From Notospermus geniculatus (Eukaryota; Nemertea; Pilidiophora; Heteronemertea; Lineidae): 64,000 bases of DNA. The translations under genes and the position numbers were made by a program. The notes beneath the pieces were generated by a model. That model saw only the letters and a list, made by a program, of their open reading frames with translations, was not told the origin of the DNA and did no database searches. Below, piece by piece: positions 53,459-63,887 of this stretch. Numbering within the stretch: the first letter of the stretch is position 1; each line of letters starts with the position of its first letter. The stretch spans positions 101,176 to 165,175 of the forward strand of contig NMRB01001303.1 of the NCBI GenBank assembly GCA_002633025.1, given 5' to 3'.

Positions 53459-55275
53459 ACCGGCGCAATCATGAGTCCTCGTCCCTTTTCCAACACCATC
53501 TTGTGCACCACTCTTCCCAATACGCTGAAAGGAGGGAAAAAATACCCATGAATATCATGCCAATCCAGAGTGAATGCATCAATGTGACATGCCGTGGGGT
53601 CTGGTCTCCATGCCACATATTGACCCAGCTGTTTGTTTAACCTAGTGGCAAACATGTCCACCTCAGGAGTCCCAAAAACCGTGCGCAACTTGCGAAATAT
53701 CATTGGGTCAAGCATCCACTCAGCATCTATGTTTTCCCGTCTCGACTCTCGGTCTGCCAGAACATTTTGTTCCCCTGGTACATGAGAAGCGGACAGGGTA
53801 ATTGATCTCAAAATGGCCCATTGATAGATATCTTGTGTTAAGCTCATTAATTTGCGTTTTGTGCTTCCCTGCCTCTGGATGCAAGCCACGGCAGTGGTAT
53901 TATCGATCTTTAGATGTATATGGGCCCCCTTCAACTTGTTGCAAAAAGTTTGTAAGCTCAAAAACGCTGCTTGGAGCTCTTTCCAATTGATATGGTGCTC
54001 AGCCTCCTGTGGGGACCAGTGTCCCCCTGTCTCTCGACCCTGAAACACTCCCCCCCAGCCAGTGTTTGATGCATCCGACCACATGGTGTGGCTGACGGGG
54101 ATGACCTCTACCTTTTTAACTGCTGTGGGGATGTTAGTCACCCACCAGGTCAACTCTTTCTTTATCTTCTCTGACATGAGCATTATGGACTCATAGTTTC
54201 CCCGGGCTTGTTTTAATTCAGCGTTTCGCTCTATCTCCAGGGGCTTATAATGCAACGCGGCATATTCCACCCCCGGTTCTGCCGCCACTACGTTCCCAAT
54301 GAACTTTGCTAATTCAAGGATTGATGTTTGCTTCATCTTAAGCAGTCGAGCTGCCATTTTTCGGATGTTGTCCCTCTTTTCTCGCGTAAGTTCAACCGTC
54401 ATGTTTCGTGAGTTCAAGATGAAGCCGAGATATTCTATTATGTACTTCGGGATCAGAATCGACTTCCCCGGGTGCACCGTGAGTCCCAAACTATCAAACA
54501 ACTTTACAACCTTCTCAATTTTTTCCCTGTTTTTTGTATCACTCGGGTCATAGAACACCAGTAGACTGTCATCGATGTACCCAATAATAACCAGTCCATA
54601 ACCGCGCAGAAAAGCGAAGGCTGGTTTAAGTAACTTGGTAAAGATTCGAGGTGCAGGGGAGAATCCCTGTGGCAAGCACGTGAATTGATAGTGTCTACCT
54701 TTCCACCGGAATCGGAAGAATTTTCGTGCTTTTTCCTCAATCTTTACCGAGTAGTAGGCGTGTTTGAAGTCAATTGACGCAAATAGACAATTTTTCTTCA
54801 TCAATTTTATAGCATCTCTTATCGTGTCCATCTTGAAGTGGACATATTTTGTGTTTTCATTCAGTCTTTTCAAGTTTAGGATTATTCTTGCTGATTTGTC
54901 TTTTTTCATTCTTGGGAATATTGTGGAAAAATAACCACCCTGCTTTTCGTCTGTTGGACATTCCTCAATTATTTTATGTTCCTTGAATTCTGTCAAGGTT
55001 TTTGTCATTGCCTTAGTTTCGGATTTTGGTAATGGGATTTCCTTTGGTGGTCTCTTCTGGAAAGGTGGGCACTCAAACTCCACCAACTTCCCGTCTACCA
55101 CGTTTAAGATCCATCTATCAGTGGTCAGTTTTTCCCAATTTTCCCTGTGTTCAGCGATCTTTCCCCCCACAAAGTTATTTGGAGTATTTTTCAGGGGAAT
55201 GTTTGGATTTTTCTCTATTGACTTCAAACCTGCCTGACCAGTAGCGCAATTCTGATTAGCGGTAAGGTTACTCAC
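53152..55275 (-). CDS. Reverse transcriptase / RNase H (and possible methyltransferase-like tail) of the DIRS-like element
   Basis: Makes cDNA from the element RNA. Numbered from 55275 (a GTG; no ATG there): RT with SIDFKHAYY at 167-175, LPQGFSPAP at 201-209 and the catalytic YIDD at 233-236. RNase H acidic residues are in SDAS (401), KEL (433), IDNT (458) and LAD (508). The C-terminal part has GYFFPPFS (577-584) and APVWTTQAWFP (604-614), a region that in DIRS elements is annotated as an adenine-methyltransferase-like domain; here PPF is kept but the domain is short. The frame overlaps the end of gag without its own ATG, so it is likely made as a gag fusion or by an unusual start. Confidence 0.88.
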   Translation of the reverse strand: MSNLTANQNCATGQAGLKSIEKNPNIPLKNTPNNFVGGKIAEHRENWEKLTTDRWILNVVDGKLVEFECPPFQKRPPKEIPLPKSETKAMTKTLTEFKEHKIIEECPTDEKQGGYFSTIFPRMKKDKSARIILNLKRLNENTKYVHFKMDTIRDAIKLMKKNCLFASIDFKHAYYSVKIEEKARKFFRFRWKGRHYQFTCLPQGFSPAPRIFTKLLKPAFAFLRGYGLVIIGYIDDSLLVFYDPSDTKNREKIEKVVKLFDSLGLTVHPGKSILIPKYIIEYLGFILNSRNMTVELTREKRDNIRKMAARLLKMKQTSILELAKFIGNVVAAEPGVEYAALHYKPLEIERNAELKQARGNYESIMLMSEKIKKELTWWVTNIPTAVKKVEVIPVSHTMWSDASNTGWGGVFQGRETGGHWSPQEAEHHINWKELQAAFLSLQTFCNKLKGAHIHLKIDNTTAVACIQRQGSTKRKLMSLTQDIYQWAILRSITLSASHVPGEQNVLADRESRRENIDAEWMLDPMIFRKLRTVFGTPEVDMFATRLNKQLGQYVAWRPDPTACHIDAFTLDWHDIHGYFFPPFSVLGRVVHKMVLEKGRGLMIAPVWTTQAWFPQLLAMAVTEPVLLPQGCLMLPQRPQETHPLGPKLKLMALNVSGRVWETEEFQQRLPTFSWVPGEAEQKGNIGSISKNGATFVCKDRLINLRPL

Positions 55276-55283
55276 CTTCGAGC

Positions 55284-57083
55284 TTACTGCTGGGCCTTTT
55301 TGTTCATCTTCTTTTTCCTTTGTCCTAAAAAAGCATCTTTGCGTTTTCGTGACTGCCTATGTTGTCCGCCCTGATAACCATGGTAGAAATCGCGTCGTCC
55401 TCGGTGATACCTTTCCTCATAGTATCCCCGACGGTATGGCGGCCTGTCCACTCTAGCTGTCTTCCGTGCGCCAGAGGCACCGAAAACCCCATCTTCGTTC
55501 TGGGACTCTCTCATGAACGCTTGCTTCTTCCCACTATGGGCTTGCCGCAACTTGTATTCTTTTTGGGCATTTTCCAGCTCTTTATAGATATCTACTCCAT
55601 AGAGCTTCTCTTCACCAACTTCAGTATTCCACGTGCACAAGCGTGTGAACTGGCGTGCATCATTTCTCACGACATCCTTCCTCGCTTGCGACACTGAGGA
55701 AAAAGCAGCGCTGATCAGCTTGACAGAGTCCATAATTTGGTCAAAATATTCTGGACAGGGCTTTGTCTCTCCTTTCCCTATGTCATTAATTATCTGTAGT
55801 AGTGGGGCTAGACCCTTGGCCATCATCAATTGGATCTTTTGCAGGGACACATCCACTATTTTTGGTCCCAATTTCATCGCCTTAAATATTTCGTCGTTTG
55901 TTTTGGGGACTGTTAAATTCTTAACATTCCCTGGCCTACTGTACTTCTTGCACAACTTTTCAACCGTTGAAGCCACTGGTTGTTTCCTTAGCGTGGCTCC
56001 AAACAATGATGCAAAACTCGCATCTATGTCGGGTCCTGTAGCCTCTTCGCTTTCCACAAGTTCCCCCAGACCTTGGAGAACTTTTTCAAACACTAGTCCG
56101 GCCTCCGATGTCGCCCCTTCGGCAGTGTCATCTTTTGACCCTGCATCAACTTTATGTTTGCTCGCTATCTCAGCCTGCCACTTTTCAATATCGCCATCAT
56201 GGTCGGCCTCCCCGGCTTGGGGTCGACTAGGCCTGTCAGTGTCCGCTTGTCGCTTACGCTTGGATTGTGTCGACTCCGCATCAGATTCGGAATCAGAAAT
56301 CTCATGTGCCTTGCGTTTCTTGGCCTGATGTTGCAGTTCCGACGTAGGCCTGGCCCCTGATCTATCGGGGTTCTTGATGGGCCTCTTATCTGCCCCCAAA
56401 GGTGACCTTGATCTAGGCCTACCAGTATTATGCCTACGTCCATTAGCATTACCGGTACAGCTACCATAGCCACTGCCATTAGATGAACTGCTCTCGAACT
56501 CAGAGGAGCTGCTTGAGCCACTATCACCGCTAGACCTACTCTCAGACGAGGACCTATGATGTCTCTTTCGTCCCCTAAATCTTTGCCCAGAATTAGGCCT
56601 ACGCCTAGGCCTCTTCTTGTCATATCTGCCTCCGACCCCGTGCTCCCCACGGTGCCGGCGGCGAGACTGAGATGAGCCCTGTTTTTTCAGTCTGCGCTCC
56701 CTTCCAGACTTAGCCCTAGCTTCTCTACTGTGACTTCTACATGTTCTGTCAACCTCTTGTTGACTTGGGCTTGTAGGCCTAGGAGCTTTGGCTTTGGACA
56801 TCTTGTCCTCCTCAAGCCTATCCAACCTGTCATTGAAGGCTACCAACAGCTCCCGCAAATCCGGCTCATCCCTCTGCTTACAAGTCTTATCATTATTAGA
56901 CTCGGGCTTTCCATAAGCCTCGGTCGCAGAGGGGCTGCCTGGATCGGACTCTTCTCGATCCCTATCTGAACCATCATGGTTCTCTCTCCACATACGTCGG
57001 CTGCTGCGGCCACCGGCCCCGCCATCCGACGACCGAAGTGGAGATCGCGATCTCGACCTCGAGCTCGATTTTGATCGCGGCAT
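55284..57083 (-). CDS. Gag-like protein with RS-rich N-terminus (DIRS-like element)
   Basis: The first in-frame ATG is at 57083 (MPRSKSSSRSRSRSPLRSS), giving 599 residues; the 14 codons before it open with TTG. The N-terminal half (about 1-300) is an Arg/Ser- and Lys-rich disordered region with several RSRS blocks, a poly-Ser stretch and basic clusters resembling nuclear localisation signals. The C-terminal half (about 340-520) looks helical and globular (KNLTVPKTNDEIFKAM, VDVSLQKIQLMMAKGLAPLL) and likely forms the particle or binds RNA, and the end is again basic (RRGYYEERYHRGRRD). No zinc knuckle is seen. The function as Gag is inferred from position. Confidence 0.75.
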   Translation of the reverse strand: MPRSKSSSRSRSRSPLRSSDGGAGGRSSRRMWRENHDGSDRDREESDPGSPSATEAYGKPESNNDKTCKQRDEPDLRELLVAFNDRLDRLEEDKMSKAKAPRPTSPSQQEVDRTCRSHSREARAKSGRERRLKKQGSSQSRRRHRGEHGVGGRYDKKRPRRRPNSGQRFRGRKRHHRSSSESRSSGDSGSSSSSEFESSSSNGSGYGSCTGNANGRRHNTGRPRSRSPLGADKRPIKNPDRSGARPTSELQHQAKKRKAHEISDSESDAESTQSKRKRQADTDRPSRPQAGEADHDGDIEKWQAEIASKHKVDAGSKDDTAEGATSEAGLVFEKVLQGLGELVESEEATGPDIDASFASLFGATLRKQPVASTVEKLCKKYSRPGNVKNLTVPKTNDEIFKAMKLGPKIVDVSLQKIQLMMAKGLAPLLQIINDIGKGETKPCPEYFDQIMDSVKLISAAFSSVSQARKDVVRNDARQFTRLCTWNTEVGEEKLYGVDIYKELENAQKEYKLRQAHSGKKQAFMRESQNEDGVFGASGARKTARVDRPPYRRGYYEERYHRGRRDFYHGYQGGQHRQSRKRKDAFLGQRKKKMNKKAQQ

Positions 57084-57295
57084 CTTTTCATATATACAAA
57101 GATCAGCCTTTGATCTTTGCAACAATCATAAAAAGGTGTATCCACGCCGTGGGATCGCACCGATTTTCGCCGATTTTTTCACCTTGAAAAAACCTTGTGT
57201 CTGCCCTTCGGCAAAAGCAAATGGCGTCTGACTTCGGATGCGCATGCGTCATCTCGCTGAATCTCGAAGTAACGTTACTTCGTGAGACGAAATTA

Positions 57296-57398
57296 GCGAG
57301 TTTTCGCAAAGCCCCCGAAACGCCGACGCGAACGTCTATCCTATTGTTCACTGCTCCCTTCGTGGCGTCGGCGTTTCGGGGGCTTTGCGAAAACCCGC
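57296..57398. mobile_element. Foldback MITE with TA duplication, abutting the DIRS end
   Basis: GCGAGTTTTCGCAAAGCCCC and its complement enclose about 30 bp. TA is present at both edges (57294-57295 and 57399-57400). It touches the DIRS right terminus, so one inserted at the edge of the other. Confidence 0.7.
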
Positions 57399-57399
57399 T

Positions 57400-58812
57400 A
57401 TTATACCTGTAGGCCCCTACGCCTTTATTTGGGCATGCATGTAGGCTAGTTCACGTATCTGTTTGAAGGTAGCGCCTCGATACATCTTGCCTCATGGTTT
57501 CGATCCACTTGAGGGCGCGTCTTCATATTGCTCTCACTCTCATCCGACCAGTTAGGCCTATTAATACCAAAAATAGATATCTATTTTGCTGTCACTGATT
57601 ACTGCCCTATTGAGCTTCCTGTCAACGGCGTTCGGCCGTATCAGGCCTTGGCCACAAGCCTTCAAACTTACGTCTGACCACAACAGGGGGCCACATGCCT
57701 ATTTAAAATATAGGTCCTAATGTAAATGTAGATCTAAAGTAGACCTAGTATAGTAGGCATGGTACACCGGGGCATGGTAATGTCCGCCAAGGCCTAGGTC
57801 ATTCACATCAGAGTGGACGAATGGACTTTCGTGTAGGCCTATATCATGCTGCCATCTACAGTATGCCTATCGAACTACGGAACATACCTCCCACCGTCGG
57901 TCACCATGTTCTTGATGCGTTTCGGCGTGCAGGGCGATGATCACAACGCGCCATATTGACATCATCGAAAACCACACAACGAAGAGTCCTGCGCGGGAAA
58001 CGAGGAAAGCAATACGGAAATCTAAACACCATGGGCCGCGTGTAACTTCGTCAAATGCATGGTGGAAGTGCGTGTATTTAGTGAAGCTACACGCCTCTAA
58101 GTCTTATACGAGCTTTGTGAAATCGGCCCCATTAGTTTGCCAAATATTACAGGCTCTTAGTAAAGCTTATGGGATGGGAGCCGACTCAACATCGTCGAGG
58201 TCTACCGAAGTCGACGGAGACGAATCCGAGAGCATTCGAAAAAAACGGCGGCATTCTCGAACAGCGTGCAACGTGGCCAAGGTCTGCATTTTTTTCCAGA
58301 CTGGTATTGTGTAAAACTTTTTCATTCTGATGTAAGCCTGAGCCTGCGATTGGGCCTATTTTGCTTGTAGTATTGCTTGAACAGAGTGTCTAAATTACGG
58401 CTTGTGGTAATCATGTTTTTTCAGCATATTCAGAGTGCTTTCAACTCTGTCGTTCACCCATGAATTTACCATCAAGCTGAGCACCAACTTCGCAATCAAT
58501 ACACTTCAATCCCATTGAATGCTTGTACATATAATGTGAAGCCCATGCACGGGACTGGAGCTGTTCAGGTGCACAAATTTATTGATCGTCCCGTGGCATG
58601 ATGTGCACAAGAGAATGAGAGAAATCACCCGGAAAATATTCTCTATCCGGAAATTTAAGACCAGACAATGGGCCAACTTCTAGGCCCGCCCAAATGGCAT
58701 TCACCCTAGTAAAAAGCCTATTGTACAATTTGGTCAACCCCAAGCTCTACTCGACGGCGCTGAAGTGAATGGTTGATGAACATTAATTGACTGGCTGAGG
58801 TGGAGCACTCTG
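57400..58812. other. No gene assigned; one unrecognised 125-codon frame
   Basis: An ATG-started frame at 57937-58314 (MITTRHIDIIENHTTKSP..., with KKRRHSR near its end) has no recognisable motif and no clear splice sites. It is noted but not called. TAGGCCTA words are frequent here. Confidence 0.3.
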
Positions 58813-58954
58813 GGACCTTATTCACGAAGCCCCCGCAACTCTACGCAGTGCGTAAACTATTGTCCATTTGCGGACAACCTATTGTTCGCTATCAGCCTGA
58901 CAAAGGATTTGCGTGCCCTTACAAGTTACGGGGGCTTTGTGAATAAGAAGGTCC
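58813..58954. mobile_element. MITE with 3-bp (CTG) duplication
   Basis: GGACCTTATTCACGAAGCCC and its complement form about 30-bp arms. CTG flanks both ends. A related empty site without the insert is found at 32045-32080 (actctggtgttaaatttccgg). Three-base duplications fit PIF/Harbinger-type elements. Confidence 0.65.
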
Positions 58955-59189
58955 CTGTAAATTTCCGGATAGAGAGTATTACCTTTTGCTTCTTCACAGT
59001 GGACACCACATGTTCAGAGTCAAGCTGGTTCAAGTAGATTGAACAGAAAGGTTGCTGTTGTCCGTGACAAGATTGTATGCCTATCCAAATCTAGACATTT
59101 CAAAGGCCATCTTCCTCACACAGGCTGGAATACTTCAGCATTGACTTATGGCCGTATGCTCGGGTCGGACTTCTCCCCTTGCTTACCGG
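58955..59189. other. No gene recognised
   Basis: Begins with 'gtaaatttccggatagagagt', shared with 32070-32095 at the end of coding copy 2. Confidence 0.35.
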
Positions 59190-59690
59190 TTTACCAGACT
59201 GGGCCGTCACGCGGTAACCGTGATTCGCGCTTTACCGTGACTTCCGTGGTGTAAAGAGGAAGTGGATCGAATGTGGCGCAACCGCACAACTGCTCGCGGA
59301 GCATGGTGGGAATCGTGGTCGCGCTGCAGCGTGATATCACGGGGCAGTTGAAGCCAACGTTTTACAATGGTTTACTTGTGGAGATTACAACAACAATCGC
59401 GGCAAACCGAGATCACCCGAAGATAAGAGACTTTAGCACGTCTCATTTCAAAAAAGCGTCAATCGTTTAAAAAAAGCGTCATTTTGAAATGACCTGTCCA
59501 AATGCAATCTCTATCATCTTATCTATACCTGAACTGAATTTCAGGCTCTGCAGGCGTGTATGGCGCCGAAAATGGCATATAATGCAGGTAGGCATGGCAG
59601 GCCTGCCATTACGGCTGTCGAGGTAAATTTCGGTCGAAAATTGCCTGTAAAATCTTTAAACGTGAGTATGACACAGTGAAATCTTGCTTG
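59190..59690. repeat. Inverted copy of 35190-36745 segment, with empty Spy site
   Basis: Complementary to 36147-36745 and, beyond it, to 35190-35219. At about 59619-59635 it reads the complement of GACCGAAATTTACCTCG without the Spy-like element, giving one of the two empty sites. Confidence 0.8.
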
Positions 59691-60334
59691 TTTATTGACA
59701 ATTTTTTTTATAAATTTACGGTGAGAAGTTTCCGTCCCCTCCACGCAGGATTGTAGGTGTTTTCTGCCGAAACAAATATTGTATTTTGTACAGACATTGC
59801 GCGGTTTGGCGCGACAAAGTCACGTGCACGTTTCGATCACGGTACCGCGTGACGGCCCAGTCTGTTTACACTGTTCAGCACACACGTGATAAAAAATGGC
59901 TCTCGCAGCGCCGCCTAGGGGAATAGTTACGATCATGGTTCCACGACACTGGCTGCCGTCAAACTGGTCTCCACCGGACGCCGTGAAGACTGAAGTCACC
60001 TTCTTGCCTCGATCCTCTCCTCACTGAGTATCATTTGAACCCCACACATCGACCAGTCCCCAAGAGCAGGGATGGAGACAGAGAATGCAAATCATACCTA
60101 ATTTGTAGGCCTACTGCATGCAGAGAGCGGCTGCTTCAAACGTGTGGCGTATACGTCAGCGCCATACTCTACATGCATAGGTGTATAGTGGATTGGTTTT
60201 AGTAGATTTAGAATATGTAGATTCGCACTTTCGATGTGTTTCTTTTTATTTTTACGAGCATGACAAAGACTAAATCGCAACACCGACGGCGCTGCAGTCT
60301 TACTAATAGGCAGCCACTAATGGCCTATATAGGC
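59691..60334. other. No gene recognised
   Basis: No motif-bearing frame; includes another gtgacggcccagtctg word near 59849. Confidence 0.35.
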
Positions 60335-60604
60335 CTAGGCCTACACACGATCCAATTTTTCATCCAATTTTCTGAATATGCTCAATAAAGGCCTACATGC
60401 GGGTTTATACATTGAAGCCCCAATAGGCCCAGAATATCAATTTCCAAAAAATTGGATGAAAAATTGGATCGTGTGTATAGGCCATTAGTCTATCTGGTGT
60501 GCAGTCGCCGCCGAGAGCCGCCGCAATATAACAGGTGTTTGTTGCCTAGTGTTCCGACAAAAAGCGTTTTGCGCAATATCTGCATCTGATGCAGATATTG
60601 CGCA
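60335..60604. repeat. Foldback repeat and a 33-bp hairpin
   Basis: 60340-60385 (ACACGATCCAATTTTTCATC) is complementary to 60435-60480. At 60571-60603 GCGCAATATCTGCATC is followed, after one base, by its complement. Confidence 0.7.
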
Positions 60605-60621
60605 GTTCATTTAGAACATAG

Positions 60622-62048
60622 GCTAATAAAAATGTGTAAATACAACATATTTTTCAAATATTTTTTCCACGTTACCGTTTGCAAATAGAATGTCACACAA
60701 ATAAGATGTGTACATACATCGTGCATCATAAAATCACCTGCTCTTCGTATAGTGTTCAGGTGGAAGCAGTGTATGTACTGTTGTATCTTGAACTGCTTGT
60801 GAAATACCGGTATGATCATCCACGGCCATCTTATACTATGGACGGTCTAGCATCTAACAGAAAGGCTTCAACTGAATTTAAAGATGTTATGAGAAAATGA
60901 AGTGATATCATTAGGCCTAATAGACGATAATTACTACGACTTCATAAAAAATGCTTAAATGTTAAAAAGTTTACGTCAATGATTAAAATATGTAACACTA
61001 AATTTGTGAGACGACCCCTATCCTCACAGATGTCCAACCATACGCATGCGCAGCGGCCCCTAAATGTTGACACTGCTGACATTTGAGCAACGTTGTCACG
61101 ACAGGTGGCGCTCGTTACTCGCACTGAAAGTTTGCAAGCAGCCTCATCTCGCTATTTTCCTAGGATTTATGTTCGTGGCGCAGTAGATCACGTGATTACC
61201 CAGTTCAAGTTGTGATTTAAACTCCCTACGCAGTTGTGTACCGCGCCCCCTTCGGTTTACTCGCTCTCCACAACTGCTTAACTTCGTAAAATTCGCCGCG
61301 TTCGGTCAACAGATGGCGCTGAGAGAGTCGACCAATGAGAGCACCGAGCAACCGGTAACCAAGCTGGCCTGAGATACTTTTTCATTGGCCGAGCGATTCG
61401 TAGCCATGGTAGCACAAGAACATCCGTTGCCAACGGGCCAAACAGTTCTGAAAGCAGCGTGCTGATAGAAATGTGTAAATACAACATATTTTTCAAATAT
61501 TTTTTCCACGTTACCGTTTGCAAATAGAATGTCACACAAATAAGATGTGTACATACATCGTTTTGCATCATAAATCACCTGCTCTTCGTATAGTGTTCAG
61601 GTGGAAGCAGTGTATGTACTGTTGTATCTTGAACTGCTTGTGAAATACCGGTATGATCATCCACGGCCATCTTATACTATGGACGGTCTAGCATCTAACA
61701 GAAAGGCTTCAACTGAATTTAAAGATGTTATGAGAAAATGAAATGATATCATTAAACTAGGCCTAATAGACGATAATTACTACGACTTCATAAAAAATGC
61801 TTAAATGTTAAAAAGTTTACGTCAATGATTAAAATATGTAACACTAAATTTGTGAGACGACCCCTAGGTCTATCCTCACAGATGTCCAACCATACGCATG
61901 CGCAGCGGCCCCTCTTGACCCATTGTCACGACAGGTGGCGCTCGTACCTCGCACTGAAAGTTTGCAAGCAGCCTCATATCGCTATTTTCCTAGGATTTAT
62001 GTTCGTGGCGCAGTAGATCACGTGATTACCCAGTTCAAGTTGTGATTT
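60622..62048. repeat. Direct duplication: two units of about 590 bp
   Basis: 60622-61219 and 61461-62048 are nearly identical (for example tgtatgtactgttgtatctt, gatcacgtgattacccagtt), about 839 bp apart, with small indels (an extra ctaggc at 61757, a missing stretch near 61915). The spacer 61220-61460 is unique. Neither unit contains a recognisable gene. Confidence 0.9.
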
Positions 62049-62310
62049 GGCTCGTATTTAGAAACTAACAAATTTTGGTGTGATGCGCCGCGCGCGGACC
62101 AGGTTGGTGCGTGCATACCGAGCGCCGCCTAGCGCCGACCTGTGAAACACATGGCCAACAAGTTACACCAACCTCTGGACAACATGTCGGAAGGCTTTTC
62201 CCCTCATGTACTGCACTCGGCAACACTTTGTCCATATAAGGGAGTTACCATGAATGTTGGAGAAATGTTGGAGGTGAACACACAGACCGTTAGTATCGGC
62301 CGGTACGCAT
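62049..62310. other. No gene recognised
   Basis: GC-rich spots (gcgccgcgcgcgg at about 62083-62098) but no feature. Confidence 0.3.
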
Positions 62311-62639
62311 ATTACAGTCCGCCGCAATCTTCTCCACCCGGAGGAATCCCCACCAATTGATGAAGTACGACGCAGAAATGGGAATCACGGTGGGGACGGC
62401 GACGTGACGGATCTCAAGGTCTCTATTTTCTTGACGATCTTACAAATTGTATATTTTTTATGATATCTCACTAACTAATTTTTGGTCAATGTTTCCGTTT
62501 ATTAACGTTTCTAATATAACTCCATCCTTGTTGTGACCACTGAACCATTTTCAAAGAGGTTAATCTAGCTTTCATGTCCCCATTATTTTTATTTTTATAT
62601 GTGATGTTTTTGTATGAAAAAAAATATTTCCGTCATGAA

Positions 62640-63690
62640 TGAAATAGTCCATGGACCATGTGCTCACCCGTTTGAACAGTGTAATGACAGAGAGAGGTGC
62701 ATGTCAGTTATGAGCAATCTCGGTCAAGTCATTCCCAAGTTGCAGGACTTCAATGATTTGGGGGTTATGCCACCTGGCGGCCATATTGGATGTCCGATCG
62801 GGCCAAAACTTCACATGCACATAAAGGTCATAGAGGGAGCCACATAGCACATTTGAGCACTCTGGGTCAAGTCGTTCCTGAGTTATAGCACATTTGATGA
62901 TCTTCGAGTTACGCCACCTGGCGGCCATATTGGAAGTTTAATCAGGCCGAAATTTGACGTGCTTGTAAAGGTCATCAAGAGGGAGGTAAATATCAAGTTC
63001 GAGCACTCTGGGTCAAGCCGTTCCTGAGTTTTAAGCACTTGGATGATGTTCATTCAGGTTACGCCACCTGGCGGCCATATTAGATGTCCGATCGGGCCGA
63101 AACTCGGTGTTTTTGAAGGTACCCCTCTAATACACGTTTATGCAATATATGAAGACTCTCGGTGAAATAATTAAGAACTGTGGCAGGCTCGTTACTTTTG
63201 TCGAACTTTGACCTCTGTGACCTTGAAAAGTGGGTCAAATCAAAAACCCGTTACGGTATATATGTTATACAGGTGTAACGTTTTTCAATGTGGCTGTTTT
63301 TCTGTGTGATTCCCATTGTTCGGAACACACTGGGAAACGGACTCGCAGTTTCTCTGTGTGTCGCCTAGTGTCAAGTCGCCGCTTATTCCGTCAATCCATT
63401 GCAATGTCACACTGGCACACGGGCCTCACTCAAAAACGTTACACCGGTATATCCTAATTAGATACGCATATGATAAAAATTTGGAGATGATCCAGTCATT
63501 AGTTCAGGAGTTATTGCACTTTTTGTGTTTTTTGGTTTTGGCCACCTGGAGGCCCAGCCAAGAATCGGATCAGACCGAAAGTTTCAGATCAACAGCTCCA
63601 GCGGTTACGAAACGTGCCCTGCTAACGGACGACGACGGACGAGTGACGCGGACCGACGACAAAAGCTCACGGGTGAGCTAAAAAGCAATT
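62640..63690 (+). mobile_element. 145-bp-module element (third copy)
   Basis: TAGTCCATGGACCATG near 62645, blocks gccacctggcgg at 62769, 62913 and 63063, gccacctggaggcc near 63540, a GAC-rich tract at 63626-63660, and the hairpin AGCTCAC GG GTGAGCT at 63664-63679. Same plan as the copies at 27.4 and 33.8 kb. Confidence 0.75.
63258..63447. mobile_element. Small TIR insertion private to copy B
   Basis: GTGTAACGTTTTT at the left and AAAAACGTTACAC at the right bound about 180 bp missing from copy A. The exact edge and target duplication are ambiguous. Confidence 0.6.
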
Positions 63691-63887
63691 AGACGCACTG
63701 GAAAATGTTTCTTTTCTTTGGAAGTACTTAGAAAATGAGTTTGACACCTTCTTGAAGATCAAGCACGAATTCACTGTGGCATACTCACGTTTAAAGATCT
63801 TACAGGAATTTTAGACCGAAATTTACCTCGACAGCCCTAATGGCAGGCCTGCCATGCCTACCTGCATTAAGCGGGTGATCCACTGTT

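Larger units (their letters stand above)
51966..57294 (-). mobile_element. DIRS-like tyrosine-recombinase retrotransposon
   Basis: The gene order on the minus strand is gag-like, RT/RNase H, tyrosine recombinase, with the last two overlapping by 307 bp, as in DIRS1. Termini are inverted: about 43 bp at 51966-52008 (AATTTCGTCTCACGAAGTAA and onward) recur inverted at 57252-57294. There are no LTRs and no integrase. DIRS elements integrate a circular DNA with the recombinase and make no target duplication. All three frames are free of stops, so the copy may be young. Confidence 0.85.
62311..63867. repeat. Duplicated segment, copy B (partner 33430-36265)
   Basis: Matches copy A at high identity, including the exon-like stretch (62311-62425), the module element and the flank to 'ctacctgcatta'. 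It lacks the mariner-like MITE and the Spy-like element of copy A and so preserves both empty sites (63251-63266 and 63816-63832). Confidence 0.85.

Noticed and set aside
55633-56328. 231-codon plus-strand frame opposite the DIRS gag
   Set aside because: Antisense shadow of the gag-like gene; its composition mirrors the RS- and helix-rich frame.
57937-58314. 125-codon ATG frame with a basic KKRRHSR stretch
   Set aside because: Could be an exon but has no recognised domain or good splice sites; kept only as a note in the spacer entry.
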